NCBI RefSeq assembly: GCF_014196535.1
Contig: NZ_JACIDU010000003.1
Span: forward strand, 272,065-336,064
Direction of reading: 5' to 3'
Length of the DNA stretch: 64,000 nucleotides
Origin: Allorhizobium borbori
Lineage (GTDB): Bacteria > Pseudomonadota > Alphaproteobacteria > Rhizobiales > Rhizobiaceae
Under the pieces are notes generated by a model, which was not told where the DNA came from, searched no databases, and saw only the letters and a list, made by a program, of their open reading frames with translations. Shown piece after piece: positions 1 to 7,947 of the stretch. Made by a program: the position numbers and the translations under genes. The first letter of the stretch is position 1; every line of letters starts with the position of its first letter.

Positions 1-12
1 TCCGGGACAGGT

Positions 13-2526
13 ATGGGCGACGACAAGCGCTGTGCGTTGACGATGATGCTTGCGCCCCTTCCCTTTGCCGCCGCCGCTTTGGCGATGGATGGACGGATCG
101 TTGCGACCAACGCGCTGTTCGAGACACAATGGGGTGGGCAGGCACCGCAGACGGGAAACCGGGCCCTTGGCGAAATCGTCGCAGAGGCTGACCTCGCCAA
201 GCTTGCAACCCTGTTTGCCGATCTCACACGAGGTGAAAAGGCCGGGCCGCTCACCGTCGAACTGCGTTTTCCCGCCGCCGAAGGCCGATTGCGCGTCGGC
301 CTTGCCGGCTTCACTCCCTATGAATACGAAAAAACGCCGCTGCTTTTGATGCAGATCGCGCCGCTTGACGAGCAGGTTGCCCGCGAGGAAGCGCTCAGGG
401 CGCAGGAGCAGCGGGCGGAATATGCTCTGACCGCATCGAAGCTCGGCGTCTGGGACCATAACCTCAAGACCGGCGTTTTCGAATTTTCGGACCTCTGGCT
501 CAGCATTCGTGGCTTCACGTCGCCAGACCAGTTGATCCACAATAACGAGGAATGGATCAACCAGCTTCACCCCGACGACCGGGAGCGGACGCTCCACGCT
601 ATCGAACGCCAGAACCGCGGCGATCCGGATTACGCGGTATTCCGCTATCGCATCCGCCACAAGAACGGCAACTGGATCTGGATCGAGTGCCGCGGCATGT
701 GCGTGGAGTGGGATGAGTACGGCAATCCGCTCCGCTCCACCGGCACCGATGCGGACGTCACCAGCCGCCAGGACTGGGAAGACAACATGACCGCGCAGGC
801 GCAGCGCCTGCGGCTGGCTCTGGACGTATCGCGTATCGGCGTATTCGAGGCCAATCTGACGACGGGAACCAGCAACTGGGATGAGCGGATGTACGCCATC
901 TACGGGGTGCCGGTGGAACAGGAAATCCCCGTCGGTTCGGCGTGGGAAAGCATGCTGCATCCGGAAGATAAAGCCCGGGTTCTTGCGAAGATGGAGTACC
1001 ATCTCGAAAACCTTCTGCCACATTCCGACGAGTTCCGAGTCATTCGTGCCGACGGCACGATTGCCTATATTCGCTCCCGTTCGCTGCCATTCATCGAGCC
1101 GGGCACCGGTCATCGCAAGGTCATCGGCGCCGACTGGGACGTGTCCGAGGATGTGGAACTGCAAAAGCAGTTGCGGCAGGCGCGCGATCTGGCGGAGGCC
1201 AGAAATGTCGCCCTTGAAGCCGCCCGCGCCAGCATCGAGCACAATGCACTTCATGACCACCTGACGGGGCTGCCGAACCGCCGTTATCTCGACCGCGTGC
1301 TTCATGACGAGGCTGACGGCGGCAACCTGTCTATTCTCCACATAGACCTCGACCGCTTCAAGCAGATCAACGATACGCAGGGCCACAGCGTCGGCGATGC
1401 CATGCTCAAGCATGCCGCCGCCGTTCTTGCACGCTGCGCCCGTGCGGAAGACTTCCTCGCCCGGATCGGCGGTGACGAGTTCGTCATCGTTGCCCGCTCC
1501 AAGGGGCCGCAACACCACCTCGTCTCGCTAGCCGACCGCATCATCAACGAACTGCGCAAGCCGATTTCCGTCGACGGTAACCAGTGCCGCATCGGCGCCA
1601 GCATCGGGATCGCCAGTCGCGACGATGCCTCGCTCGATGCCCGACAGTTGCTGCAAAATGCCGACATCGCCCTTTACCGGGCCAAAAATCTCGGTCGAAA
1701 CCGTTTCGAGGTCTTCTCCTCGGGCATGCAGCACGAGATCGTCAATGCCAAGAAGGTTTCCGACGAGATACTGCGCGCACTGGAACAGAGTGAATTCGTC
1801 CCCTGGTACCAGTTTCAGTTCGATGCCCGCACGCTCGATATCTGCGGTGCCGAGACGCTGGCCCGGTGGCAACACCCGGAACGGGGCATCCTGACGCCGG
1901 ACCGGTTCCTGCCGATCGCGGAAGACCTGGACGCTGTCGCCGACATCGACGCCCAGATCCTCGAAAAGGGGCTGATCGATTTCCGTCGCTGGCAGTCTAC
2001 GGGGCTTGGCATACCGAAGATTTCCGTCAATGTCTCCGCCCGCCGGCTTCACGATCCCCATCTCCATCAAACCGTTCGCGAACTTGGCATCCAGCCGGGC
2101 ACAGTCTCCTTCGAGCTTCTGGAGTCGATCTTTCTCGATGATTTCGACGCAGCGGTAGCGGAAAACCTCAAGAATCTTCGCAGGCAGGGCATTGCGATCG
2201 AGATCGATGATTTCGGCTCCGGCCATGCCTCCATCGTCAGCCTGGTGAGACTTGCTCCCGCGACACTCAAGATCGACCGTGAACTCGTTACGCCGCTCTC
2301 CAATTCGCAGGAGCAGCGCAAGCTTGTCGGCTCGATCATCGACATAGGCCGATCGCTGAACATCCGCGTCGTAGCAGAAGGCGTGGAAACGGCGGAGCAC
2401 ATCCGCATCCTGCGCGATCTGGGATGCGACGCGCTGCAGGGTTATGCGCTGGCACGCCCGATCCCGGCCTCGCAGGTGGAAGCTTTCGTTCGCAGCGATG
2501 CCTGGCGCAGCGCAGACCCGGATTGA
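13..2526 (+). CDS. PAS-GGDEF-EAL bifunctional c-di-GMP signalling protein
   Basis: Probably makes and/or degrades cyclic di-GMP in response to a signal sensed by PAS domains. Visible order: a PAS-like segment at about residues 14-110, PAS domains at about 137-258 and 266-385, a GGDEF domain with intact GGDEF at 486-490 preceded by an RAED product-inhibition (I-site) motif, and a C-terminal EAL domain from about 590. The EAL signature reads ETL at 614-616, but later motifs (NVSARR, ELLES, DDFGSG, AEGVET, QGYALARP) are kept, so hydrolase activity is possible but unsure. There is no membrane segment, so it is likely cytoplasmic. The reading frame is open back to the left edge of the window, so the true start may lie further upstream; the ATG chosen has only a weak ribosome site. 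Confidence 0.9.
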   Translation: MGDDKRCALTMMLAPLPFAAAALAMDGRIVATNALFETQWGGQAPQTGNRALGEIVAEADLAKLATLFADLTRGEKAGPLTVELRFPAAEGRLRVGLAGFTPYEYEKTPLLLMQIAPLDEQVAREEALRAQEQRAEYALTASKLGVWDHNLKTGVFEFSDLWLSIRGFTSPDQLIHNNEEWINQLHPDDRERTLHAIERQNRGDPDYAVFRYRIRHKNGNWIWIECRGMCVEWDEYGNPLRSTGTDADVTSRQDWEDNMTAQAQRLRLALDVSRIGVFEANLTTGTSNWDERMYAIYGVPVEQEIPVGSAWESMLHPEDKARVLAKMEYHLENLLPHSDEFRVIRADGTIAYIRSRSLPFIEPGTGHRKVIGADWDVSEDVELQKQLRQARDLAEARNVALEAARASIEHNALHDHLTGLPNRRYLDRVLHDEADGGNLSILHIDLDRFKQINDTQGHSVGDAMLKHAAAVLARCARAEDFLARIGGDEFVIVARSKGPQHHLVSLADRIINELRKPISVDGNQCRIGASIGIASRDDASLDARQLLQNADIALYRAKNLGRNRFEVFSSGMQHEIVNAKKVSDEILRALEQSEFVPWYQFQFDARTLDICGAETLARWQHPERGILTPDRFLPIAEDLDAVADIDAQILEKGLIDFRRWQSTGLGIPKISVNVSARRLHDPHLHQTVRELGIQPGTVSFELLESIFLDDFDAAVAENLKNLRRQGIAIEIDDFGSGHASIVSLVRLAPATLKIDRELVTPLSNSQEQRKLVGSIIDIGRSLNIRVVAEGVETAEHIRILRDLGCDALQGYALARPIPASQVEAFVRSDAWRSADPD

Positions 2527-2607
2527 CTGCACTCGCAAACTGCACGGCAAAAAGGCCGCGCGCAACAGCGCACGGCCTGCTCATGACGTCAGATCGGATC
2601 GACGGTA

Positions 2608-2922
2608 TCAGGAATTGGTGATCTGGTCGATGGCTTCGCCGAGGAGATCAACCATCTTGGTGCGCAGGTCTTCGTCGGAAAGCGTAACGCCAGCGGCATC
2701 GAGATCGGCGCGCAGCTTGCGGAACACATCCTCATTGCCGGCCTCGGCGAGATCGGCCATCACGACTTCCTTGGCATAGGCTTCTGCGTCGTCCTTGCCA
2801 ATCAGACCGGCAACCCAGAGACCAAGAAGCTTGTTGCGGCGGGCTTCCGCCTTGAACTTCAGCTCCTGATCGTGGGCGAACTTGTTTTCAAAGGCCTTCT
2901 CGCGATCGCTCAAACCACTCAT
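2608..2922 (-). CDS. ATP synthase zeta subunit / DUF1476 protein (copy 1)
   Basis: DUF1476 family, the alphaproteobacterial zeta protein that inhibits the F1-ATPase in Paracoccus and relatives. The protein is about 104 residues, all-alpha and charged. The N-terminal segment beginning MSGLSDREKAFENKFAHDQE is the part expected to insert into F1; the family core ARRNKLLGLW follows at about 27-36. I chose the ATG at 2922 because a GGGAG ribosome site lies 8 bases before it and homologues begin MSGL/MTTF; the frame opens further upstream without support. A second, diverged copy lies about 200 bases upstream on the same strand. Family assignment is firm; actual ATPase inhibition by this copy is inferred. 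Confidence 0.85.
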   Translation of the reverse strand: MSGLSDREKAFENKFAHDQELKFKAEARRNKLLGLWVAGLIGKDDAEAYAKEVVMADLAEAGNEDVFRKLRADLDAAGVTLSDEDLRTKMVDLLGEAIDQITNS

Positions 2923-3057
2923 CTGGCGTCTCCCTATACGGTCGGTTTCGGTTTTCTGAGCCACCATTAATCAAAAGCACGCTCAAAGTGCAATGCGAAG
3001 TTTGGCTATGATCGGCTCAATTTCCGGTGCGGGACGAAGCGCGGCACAAACGACAGC

Positions 3058-3089
3058 AAAGCCCCCGCGAACCTGACGCCCGCGGAGGC
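3058..3089 (-). terminator. Hairpin terminator after second DUF1476 gene
   Basis: An imperfect GC-rich stem (GCC-CCGCG pairing with CGCGG-GGC, one mismatch, 11-nt loop) at 3061-3089 is followed on the minus strand by TTTGCTGT. It sits about 40 bases after the stop of the minus-strand gene ending at 3129. Confidence 0.5.
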
Positions 3090-3128
3090 CCGAAACATTT
3101 ATCTGGCGGGAAATGTCTGCGTCGTCGA

Positions 3129-3437
3129 TCAGACTTTACGCATCTCCAGCAGCACGTCGCGCAGCATGTTGCTCATCTGGGAGTGGATGTCCTCGTCGGA
3201 GACACCGACGCCGGCGGAATCGAAATCCCGGCGGATGTGGGCGAATTCACCATTGTGGCGCTCAAGGCCGCTCAGCACCACCGCGTCGGCATAGGCATCG
3301 ACGTCCGACTTGCCAAGCATTTCGCCGGCCCACTGGCCAAGACGCTTGTTACGGCGCGCGCTGGCAAGGAATTGGTTCTTCTCATCGAGAGCATAGCCGA
3401 TTTCGTGGGCGTTGGCCCGAAGCTTCAAAGCGTTCAT
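3129..3437 (-). CDS. DUF1476 / zeta-like protein (diverged copy 2)
   Basis: A 102-residue paralogue of the gene at 2608-2922. It keeps the family core (ARRNKRLGQW, a GKSDVDAYADAVV segment and SDEDIHSQM near the C-terminus), but its first 25 residues differ from the usual charged inhibitory helix: the DREKAFENKF block is replaced by LRANAHEIGYALDEKNQ. The start at 3437 is an ATG preceded by GGGGA at 8 bases. Each copy has its own ribosome site and the two are about 200 bases apart, so this is a duplication with divergence. Whether copy 2 still binds F1 is unknown; it could have lost inhibition or gained another partner. Confidence 0.8.
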   Translation of the reverse strand: MNALKLRANAHEIGYALDEKNQFLASARRNKRLGQWAGEMLGKSDVDAYADAVVLSGLERHNGEFAHIRRDFDSAGVGVSDEDIHSQMSNMLRDVLLEMRKV

Positions 3438-3694
3438 TATGTCGTCCCCGTTTGTTTTCCGTTGTGACCGGCCGTCTCAAGCTGACCGTGACTGGATTGA
3501 TAGCGGGAATTTTTTGAAATTCGGTGTAGGGTATAGGTGAACGATTCCCCAATGCAGGAGGCCAGAATTCGCATACAGGAAAGCCCTTCGACCGGGACAG
3601 AGTGATTGTGAAATCCATTCTTTTCCGATAAGGGGACCGCAATCATTATCTATCTGCGCGGCCCAGGCCAGCGCCAACCATGAGAACGAACGAT

Positions 3695-4459
3695 ATGAAC
3701 CGTCGCCGCCGCATTTACGAAGGCAAGGCCAAGATCCTTTACGAAGGTCCCGAGCCGGGCACGCTGATCCAGTTCTTCAAGGACGATGCGACCGCATTCA
3801 ACAAGAAGAAGCACGCCATCATCGACGGCAAGGGCGTGCTGAACAACCGCATCTCCGAATATCTCTTCACGCACCTGAACAAGATCGGGATCCCGACCCA
3901 CTTTATCCGCCGGCTGAACATGCGCGAGCAGCTCATCCGCGAAGTGGAAATGATTCCGCTCGAAATCGTGGTGCGCAATGTCGCCGCCGGTTCTCTGTCC
4001 GAACGTCTCGGCATCGAGGAAGGCGTCGTTCTGCCGCGCTCGATTATCGAATTCTATTACAAGTCCGATGCGCTGGGCGACCCGATGGTTTCGGAAGAGC
4101 ACATCACCGCTTTCGGCTGGGCCAACCCCGCCGAGCTGGACGACATGATGGCGCTCGCCATCCGCGTCAACGACTTCCTGTCGGGCCTTTTCCTGGGCGT
4201 CGGCATCCAGCTCGTTGATTTCAAGATCGAATGCGGCCGCCTGTTCGAAGGCGACATGATGCGCATTATCCTGGCCGACGAGATTTCGCCGGATAGCTGC
4301 CGTCTATGGGATATCGAAACCCACAAGAAGATGGACAAGGACCTGTTCCGCCGCGATCTGGGCGGCCTTCTCGAAGCCTATTCGGAAGTGGCCCGCCGCC
4401 TCGGCATCATCAATGAAAACGAACCGGTCCGCGGTACGGGCCCGGTTCTCGTCAAGTAA
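3695..4459 (+). CDS. purC: Phosphoribosylaminoimidazole-succinocarboxamide synthase
   Basis: SAICAR synthetase, which joins aspartate to CAIR with ATP in de novo purine synthesis. The protein is 254 residues, the normal length, starting [18 protein letters not shown]; the YEGKAK nucleotide-binding start and the RNVAAGSLS and [10 protein letters not shown] motifs are clear. An in-frame ATG five codons upstream (3680) is possible, but homologues begin at MNRRRR. It is followed after about 20 bases by purS and then purQ, forming a purine operon; purL lies 2.5 kb downstream on the same strand. About 257 bases of non-coding DNA precede it and must hold its promoter; I could not single out a purine-responsive operator. 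Confidence 0.97.
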   Translation: MNRRRRIYEGKAKILYEGPEPGTLIQFFKDDATAFNKKKHAIIDGKGVLNNRISEYLFTHLNKIGIPTHFIRRLNMREQLIREVEMIPLEIVVRNVAAGSLSERLGIEEGVVLPRSIIEFYYKSDALGDPMVSEEHITAFGWANPAELDDMMALAIRVNDFLSGLFLGVGIQLVDFKIECGRLFEGDMMRIILADEISPDSCRLWDIETHKKMDKDLFRRDLGGLLEAYSEVARRLGIINENEPVRGTGPVLVK

Positions 4460-4478
4460 GCGAGAGGCTTGGAAGACT

Positions 4479-4721
4479 GTGATCAAGGCACGCGTCACCG
4501 TAACGCTCAAGAACGGCGTTCTCGACCCGCAGGGCAAGGCAATCGAAGGCGCGCTCGGCGCGCTCGGTTTTGAAGGCGTCGGCCATGTCCGTCAGGGCAA
4601 GGTCTTCGACCTGGAACTGGAAGGCGCGGACAAGGCAAAGGCCGAAGCCGACCTGAAGGCAATGTGCGAAAAGCTTCTCGCCAACACCGTCATCGAGAAC
4701 TACTCGATCGCCATTCTCTGA
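4479..4721 (+). CDS. purS: FGAM synthase subunit PurS
   Basis: Small structural subunit of the three-part formylglycinamidine ribonucleotide synthase (PurS-PurQ-PurL). It is thought to bring the glutaminase PurQ and the synthase PurL together and help ammonia pass. It is 80 residues, starting at a GTG 20 bases after purC and preceded by GAGAGG/GGAAG. The family pattern [19 protein letters not shown] and the C-terminal [11 protein letters not shown] are complete. The frame is also open upstream inside purC, but the 80-residue version matches the family exactly. It is translated from the same message as purC and purQ. Confidence 0.96.
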   Translation: MIKARVTVTLKNGVLDPQGKAIEGALGALGFEGVGHVRQGKVFDLELEGADKAKAEADLKAMCEKLLANTVIENYSIAIL

Positions 4722-4738
4722 ACCCAAGGATAGCCGCC

Positions 4739-5410
4739 ATGAAATCTGCCGTCCTCCAGCTTCCGGGTCTCAACCGTGACCGTGACATGATCGCGGCGCT
4801 GACCAAGATTTCCGGTCAGGCGCCCGTTACCGTGTGGCAGACCGAAACGGAACTGCCCGATGTCGATCTCATCGTCATTCCCGGCGGCTTTTCCTACGGC
4901 GACTATCTGCGTTGCGGCGCAATTGCCGCCCGCATGCCGGTGATGCAGGCCGTCAAGAAGGCTGCTGAAAAGGGTGTGAAGGTTCTGGGCGTATGCAACG
5001 GTTTCCAGATCCTGCTTGAAGCCGGCCTTCTGCCCGGTGCGTTGATGCGCAACGCCTCGCTGCGTTTTGTCTGCCGCGAAATCAAGCTGTCGGTTGCCAA
5101 CGCCTCGACGGATTTCACCCGCGCCTATGCCGAGGGCCAGATCATCCGCTGCCCGGTTGCTCACCATGACGGCAACTTCTTCGCGGATGCCGAGACGCTG
5201 GCCCGCATCGAAGGCAACGGCCAGGTCGTGTTCCGCTATGCCGAAGGTACCAATCCGAACGGCTCGATCAACGACATCGCCGGCGTCATCAACGAGAAAG
5301 GCAACGTTCTCGGCATGATGCCGCACCCGGAAAACCTGATCGAAGCCGCCCATGGCGGCAATGATGGCCGCGGTATCTTCGCTTCGGCCCTCGACGTCAT
5401 CGCCGCCTGA
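4739..5410 (+). CDS. purQ: FGAM synthase glutaminase subunit PurQ
   Basis: Class I glutamine amidotransferase that supplies ammonia to PurL for FGAR to FGAM conversion. It is 223 residues, starting [16 protein letters not shown] with AGGA ahead of the ATG. The nucleophile cysteine lies in GVCNGFQIL and the His/Glu pair in MMPHPENL near the C-terminus, so the catalytic triad is present. It begins 17 bases after purS. The short PurQ plus separate PurS and PurL is the Gram-positive/alphaproteobacterial arrangement rather than the fused enterobacterial PurL. Confidence 0.97.
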   Translation: MKSAVLQLPGLNRDRDMIAALTKISGQAPVTVWQTETELPDVDLIVIPGGFSYGDYLRCGAIAARMPVMQAVKKAAEKGVKVLGVCNGFQILLEAGLLPGALMRNASLRFVCREIKLSVANASTDFTRAYAEGQIIRCPVAHHDGNFFADAETLARIEGNGQVVFRYAEGTNPNGSINDIAGVINEKGNVLGMMPHPENLIEAAHGGNDGRGIFASALDVIAA

Positions 5411-5541
5411 TTTCAGGCGTTTTCGAACCCGTTGCAGCGAAGGCGCGCCGCGTTTTCGCTGCAATTTCGTGTTGAAAGCGGCTCACTTGCCCGCTTTGCC
5501 GGGCGGAAGCCTTCTCCCTCTCCTGTTCTGGACACGTCCTC

Positions 5542-5952
5542 ATGCGCCTTGCTCGCACCTCGCTTCTCGCCTCCGCAGTGGTTTGTGCCGCCGCCATCAT
5601 CCTTTCCGGCTGCCAGTCGAAGCGCGCACCCGCCCCCATTGCGCCCGGCCGTGCCGCCCTGCCAACCATGGAACGCGTCGCGCTTGGTGCGAATGCCTGC
5701 TGGTTCAAATCGGGTGATGCCGCCTTCCGCTCCTACAAGCTGGCGCCGGAACTCAATTCATTCTCCGGCCGCCCGCGCATTTTGGTCGTGCCCGCCCACA
5801 GCCCGGAAGCGCGCCCGCTTCTCGTCGTCGAGGCCGAAGGCAATCCGGCCCGCGTCGCGACCTACGGACCGCTCCTGAACGATGCTTCCGCCGCCCGCAT
5901 CAATGCCGATGTCAGCCGCTGGGCGGCTGGCGGCAGCGGTTGCCGCTCCTGA
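5542..5952 (+). CDS. Small putative lipoprotein of unknown function
   Basis: A 136-residue protein with a basic start, a hydrophobic stretch and a lipobox LSGC at 21-24, so it is probably cut by signal peptidase II and lipid-anchored in the periplasm. After an Ala/Pro-rich linker there is a small soluble domain of about 90 residues with two further cysteines (NACWF and the last GCRS). I recognise no named family. It lies 131 bases after purQ on the same strand and may be read through from the purine operon, but there is no functional link in the sequence. Confidence 0.7.
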   Translation: MRLARTSLLASAVVCAAAIILSGCQSKRAPAPIAPGRAALPTMERVALGANACWFKSGDAAFRSYKLAPELNSFSGRPRILVVPAHSPEARPLLVVEAEGNPARVATYGPLLNDASAARINADVSRWAAGGSGCRS

Positions 5953-5962
5953 CAAAGGCATA

Positions 5963-6001
5963 GAAAAGCCCGCCGCAGCCGGTTGGGACTGGCTGGGCGG
6001 G
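5963..6001 (-). terminator. Terminator after the DUF1127 gene
   Basis: CCCGCC-g-CAGCC pairs with GGCTG-GGCGGG around a 10-base loop (5969-6001). Read on the minus strand the stem is followed by CTTTTCTA, a typical rho-independent end for the minus-strand gene whose stop is at 6070. Confidence 0.65.
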
Positions 6002-6069
6002 TGTAGCCGGACGGGGAAGACCGGCAAAGTTTTGTAGGCGGGTGGCGCGAAGCCGGGTCTTTCAGCGCC

Positions 6070-6357
6070 TCAGTCGAAGAAGCAGGACTTGTTCACCTCG
6101 CGACGCGCCTCGAAGGGCGTCACCCCGATATCATCCAGTTCGAAATCCGTCAGTTCGCGCAGCACGGCGCGTCCGCGACGCTTCGCGTGCCAGCCACGGA
6201 TCGCGGCTACCATCTTTGAAAACAAGCTGCCATTGTGGGCATAGACCAGCGGCTGCGGCTCCAGCATGTCGCCAGTGTCGCGAAAATAATGCTCTCGTAC
6301 ATAGCCATCCGGGTATATTGTATCGATTGTCGAGAGATATTGATCGAGCTTGCGCAT
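6070..6357 (-). CDS. DUF1127 (YjiS-like) domain protein
   Basis: A 95-residue protein whose C-terminal 40 residues match DUF1127: an Arg-rich helix (KRRGRAVLRELTDFELDDIG) then VTPFEARREV. Small DUF1127 proteins in Agrobacterium and Rhodobacter have been tied to RNA metabolism, sRNA binding and phosphate/carbon control; the present one has an extra, unrecognised N-terminal half (residues 1-50). The ATG at 6357 is used; a GTG two codons earlier is possible. The gene diverges from a MocR-type regulator across an 81-base gap that carries shared inverted repeats, so the regulator may control it. Confidence 0.75.
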   Translation of the reverse strand: MRKLDQYLSTIDTIYPDGYVREHYFRDTGDMLEPQPLVYAHNGSLFSKMVAAIRGWHAKRRGRAVLRELTDFELDDIGVTPFEARREVNKSCFFD

Positions 6358-6364
6358 TTCCACA

Positions 6365-6450
6365 CCAATTTGTCATAATTGAACCTGTCGCCTCACTATC
6401 ATTGACAAAGACAGGGATGCAATTTACAAATTGTCTCCATGACAAATTGG
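6365..6450. promoter_or_regulatory. Divergent operator between DUF1127 and MocR genes
   Basis: CCAATTTGTCAT at 6365-6376 is repeated exactly as its reverse complement, ATGACAAATTGG, at 6439-6450. The 8-base core ACAAATTG also occurs at 6426-6433, a direct repeat 16 bases from the third copy. A TTGACA at 6402-6407 and a TACAAA at 6425-6430 (17-base spacer) form a plausible promoter for the plus-strand MocR gene, with the middle core copy over the -10. This arrangement would let the regulator bind and repress its own promoter and perhaps that of the divergent gene. Confidence 0.55.
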
Positions 6451-7860
6451 CTTCCGAACATTTCCGAGGGCAATGGCCCGTTCTATCTTCGCCTTGCAGA
6501 CGCCATCGAGGCCGCAATTGGCGATGGCACCCTGCCGGCAGGCGCAAAATTGCCGCCGCAGCGGAACATTGCCTATGATCTCGGCGTGACAATCGGCACG
6601 ATCAGCCGCGCCTATGCCACTGTTCATGAACGCGGGCTGGTGAGTGGCGAGGTCGGTCGCGGCACCTATGTCAACGATCGCAAGACGCCAGCCGCCACCG
6701 CTGCGCATGACCCCGTGGTGGCTACGCTGGCCGGAACCCGCCTCATCGCACCGCCCTCTGCCGATCATTATCGCTTCGATACGACGGGCGCTCCGAACAT
6801 TGGCCAGGACAGCATTCTGGAGCGACATCTGGCCGAGATCACCCGCGACAGCCCGCTCGGGCTCGTCAATTACACGAATGTCTTTCCCGATCACTGGTGC
6901 AGGGCCGGCGCTTCCTGGCTGGCGCAGGGCAACTGGACACCCTTGCCCGAAAGCGTCGTCACGACGCTTGGCGCCCATGCCGGCATCATGAGTGTCATCA
7001 CGGCCATGACCGCGCCTGGTGACAAGATCGTGTTCGAGAACCTCACCTATTCCCACATCAGCCGCAGCGCGGCGCTCGTCGGCCGCCGCATTGCGCTGAC
7101 GGAAATCGATGATCAGGGCATCATTCCCGAAGAATTCGAAAAGGTCTGCGCGCAGCAACATCCGAAACTCGTCTTCCTGATGCCGTCTGCGCAGAACCCG
7201 ACATGCATCACGCTCTCGGTGGAGCGACGGCAGGCCATTGCGGAGATCGCCCGCCGTTACAATGTCTGGATCGTCGAGGACATTCTCTATGGCGGCATGC
7301 GTAACGACGATCTGCCACCCATTGCCTCGTTTGCACCCGAACTCACGTTCGTGGTCGGGGGGCTGTCGAAATCGGTTGCGGCGGGGGTCCGTGGCGGCTG
7401 GGTCGCCTGCCCGACCCATTTCGCACCGCGTGTGCGCATTGCCCACAAGATGCTGAGCGGTGGTCAGCCGTTCCTGCTCGCCGAACTTGCCGCACGCCTG
7501 GTGCTGAGCGGTGATGCCGCCGCCATCCGTCGCCGCTGCCTGACCGAAATCGGTGCCCGCGAGGCGATTGCCCGCAAGATTCTCGCCGGGCTCGAGTTCG
7601 AATCGCACCCCAATACGCCGTTCCTGTGGCTGCACCTGCCCGACCCCTGGCTGTCCAGTACATTCCGGGCTGCGGCACTCAGCGAGGGGGTGCTGGTCGA
7701 TGACGAGGACGAGTTCAAGGCGGCCCGCACGGACCGGGTCTACCATCGGGTACGTATCGGCTTCTCCATGCCGCCCACGCAGGCTGACGTGGCAGAAGGG
7801 CTCACCATTCTGCGCCGGCTGCTGGATCACGGCGCAACGGGCTGTGACAGCTTGGCGTGA
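6439..7860 (+). CDS. MocR/PdxR-type GntR regulator with aminotransferase domain
   Basis: A 473-residue fusion of a GntR winged helix (about residues 10-80; PPQRNIAYDLGVT then GTISRAYATVHERGLV) to a fold-type I aminotransferase-like domain (about 115-460). The PLP-binding lysine is in GGLSKSVAAG and the companion Asp/Tyr in VEDILYGG. MocR proteins sense PLP or amino-donor ligands and regulate neighbouring genes. No ribosome site precedes the ATG and the predicted transcription start is within a few bases of it, so the message may be leaderless. A candidate operator overlaps the start codon. The target is unknown; the only divergent neighbour is the DUF1127 gene. Confidence 0.88.
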   Translation: MTNWLPNISEGNGPFYLRLADAIEAAIGDGTLPAGAKLPPQRNIAYDLGVTIGTISRAYATVHERGLVSGEVGRGTYVNDRKTPAATAAHDPVVATLAGTRLIAPPSADHYRFDTTGAPNIGQDSILERHLAEITRDSPLGLVNYTNVFPDHWCRAGASWLAQGNWTPLPESVVTTLGAHAGIMSVITAMTAPGDKIVFENLTYSHISRSAALVGRRIALTEIDDQGIIPEEFEKVCAQQHPKLVFLMPSAQNPTCITLSVERRQAIAEIARRYNVWIVEDILYGGMRNDDLPPIASFAPELTFVVGGLSKSVAAGVRGGWVACPTHFAPRVRIAHKMLSGGQPFLLAELAARLVLSGDAAAIRRRCLTEIGAREAIARKILAGLEFESHPNTPFLWLHLPDPWLSSTFRAAALSEGVLVDDEDEFKAARTDRVYHRVRIGFSMPPTQADVAEGLTILRRLLDHGATGCDSLA

Positions 7861-7947
7861 GAACACATTTTCCTGTCGCGCTTGCGGATGACATGGGTTA
7901 AAGAGGGCGCGAAACCAATCCCCTGCGCTCACGGACTTCATCGCCCC

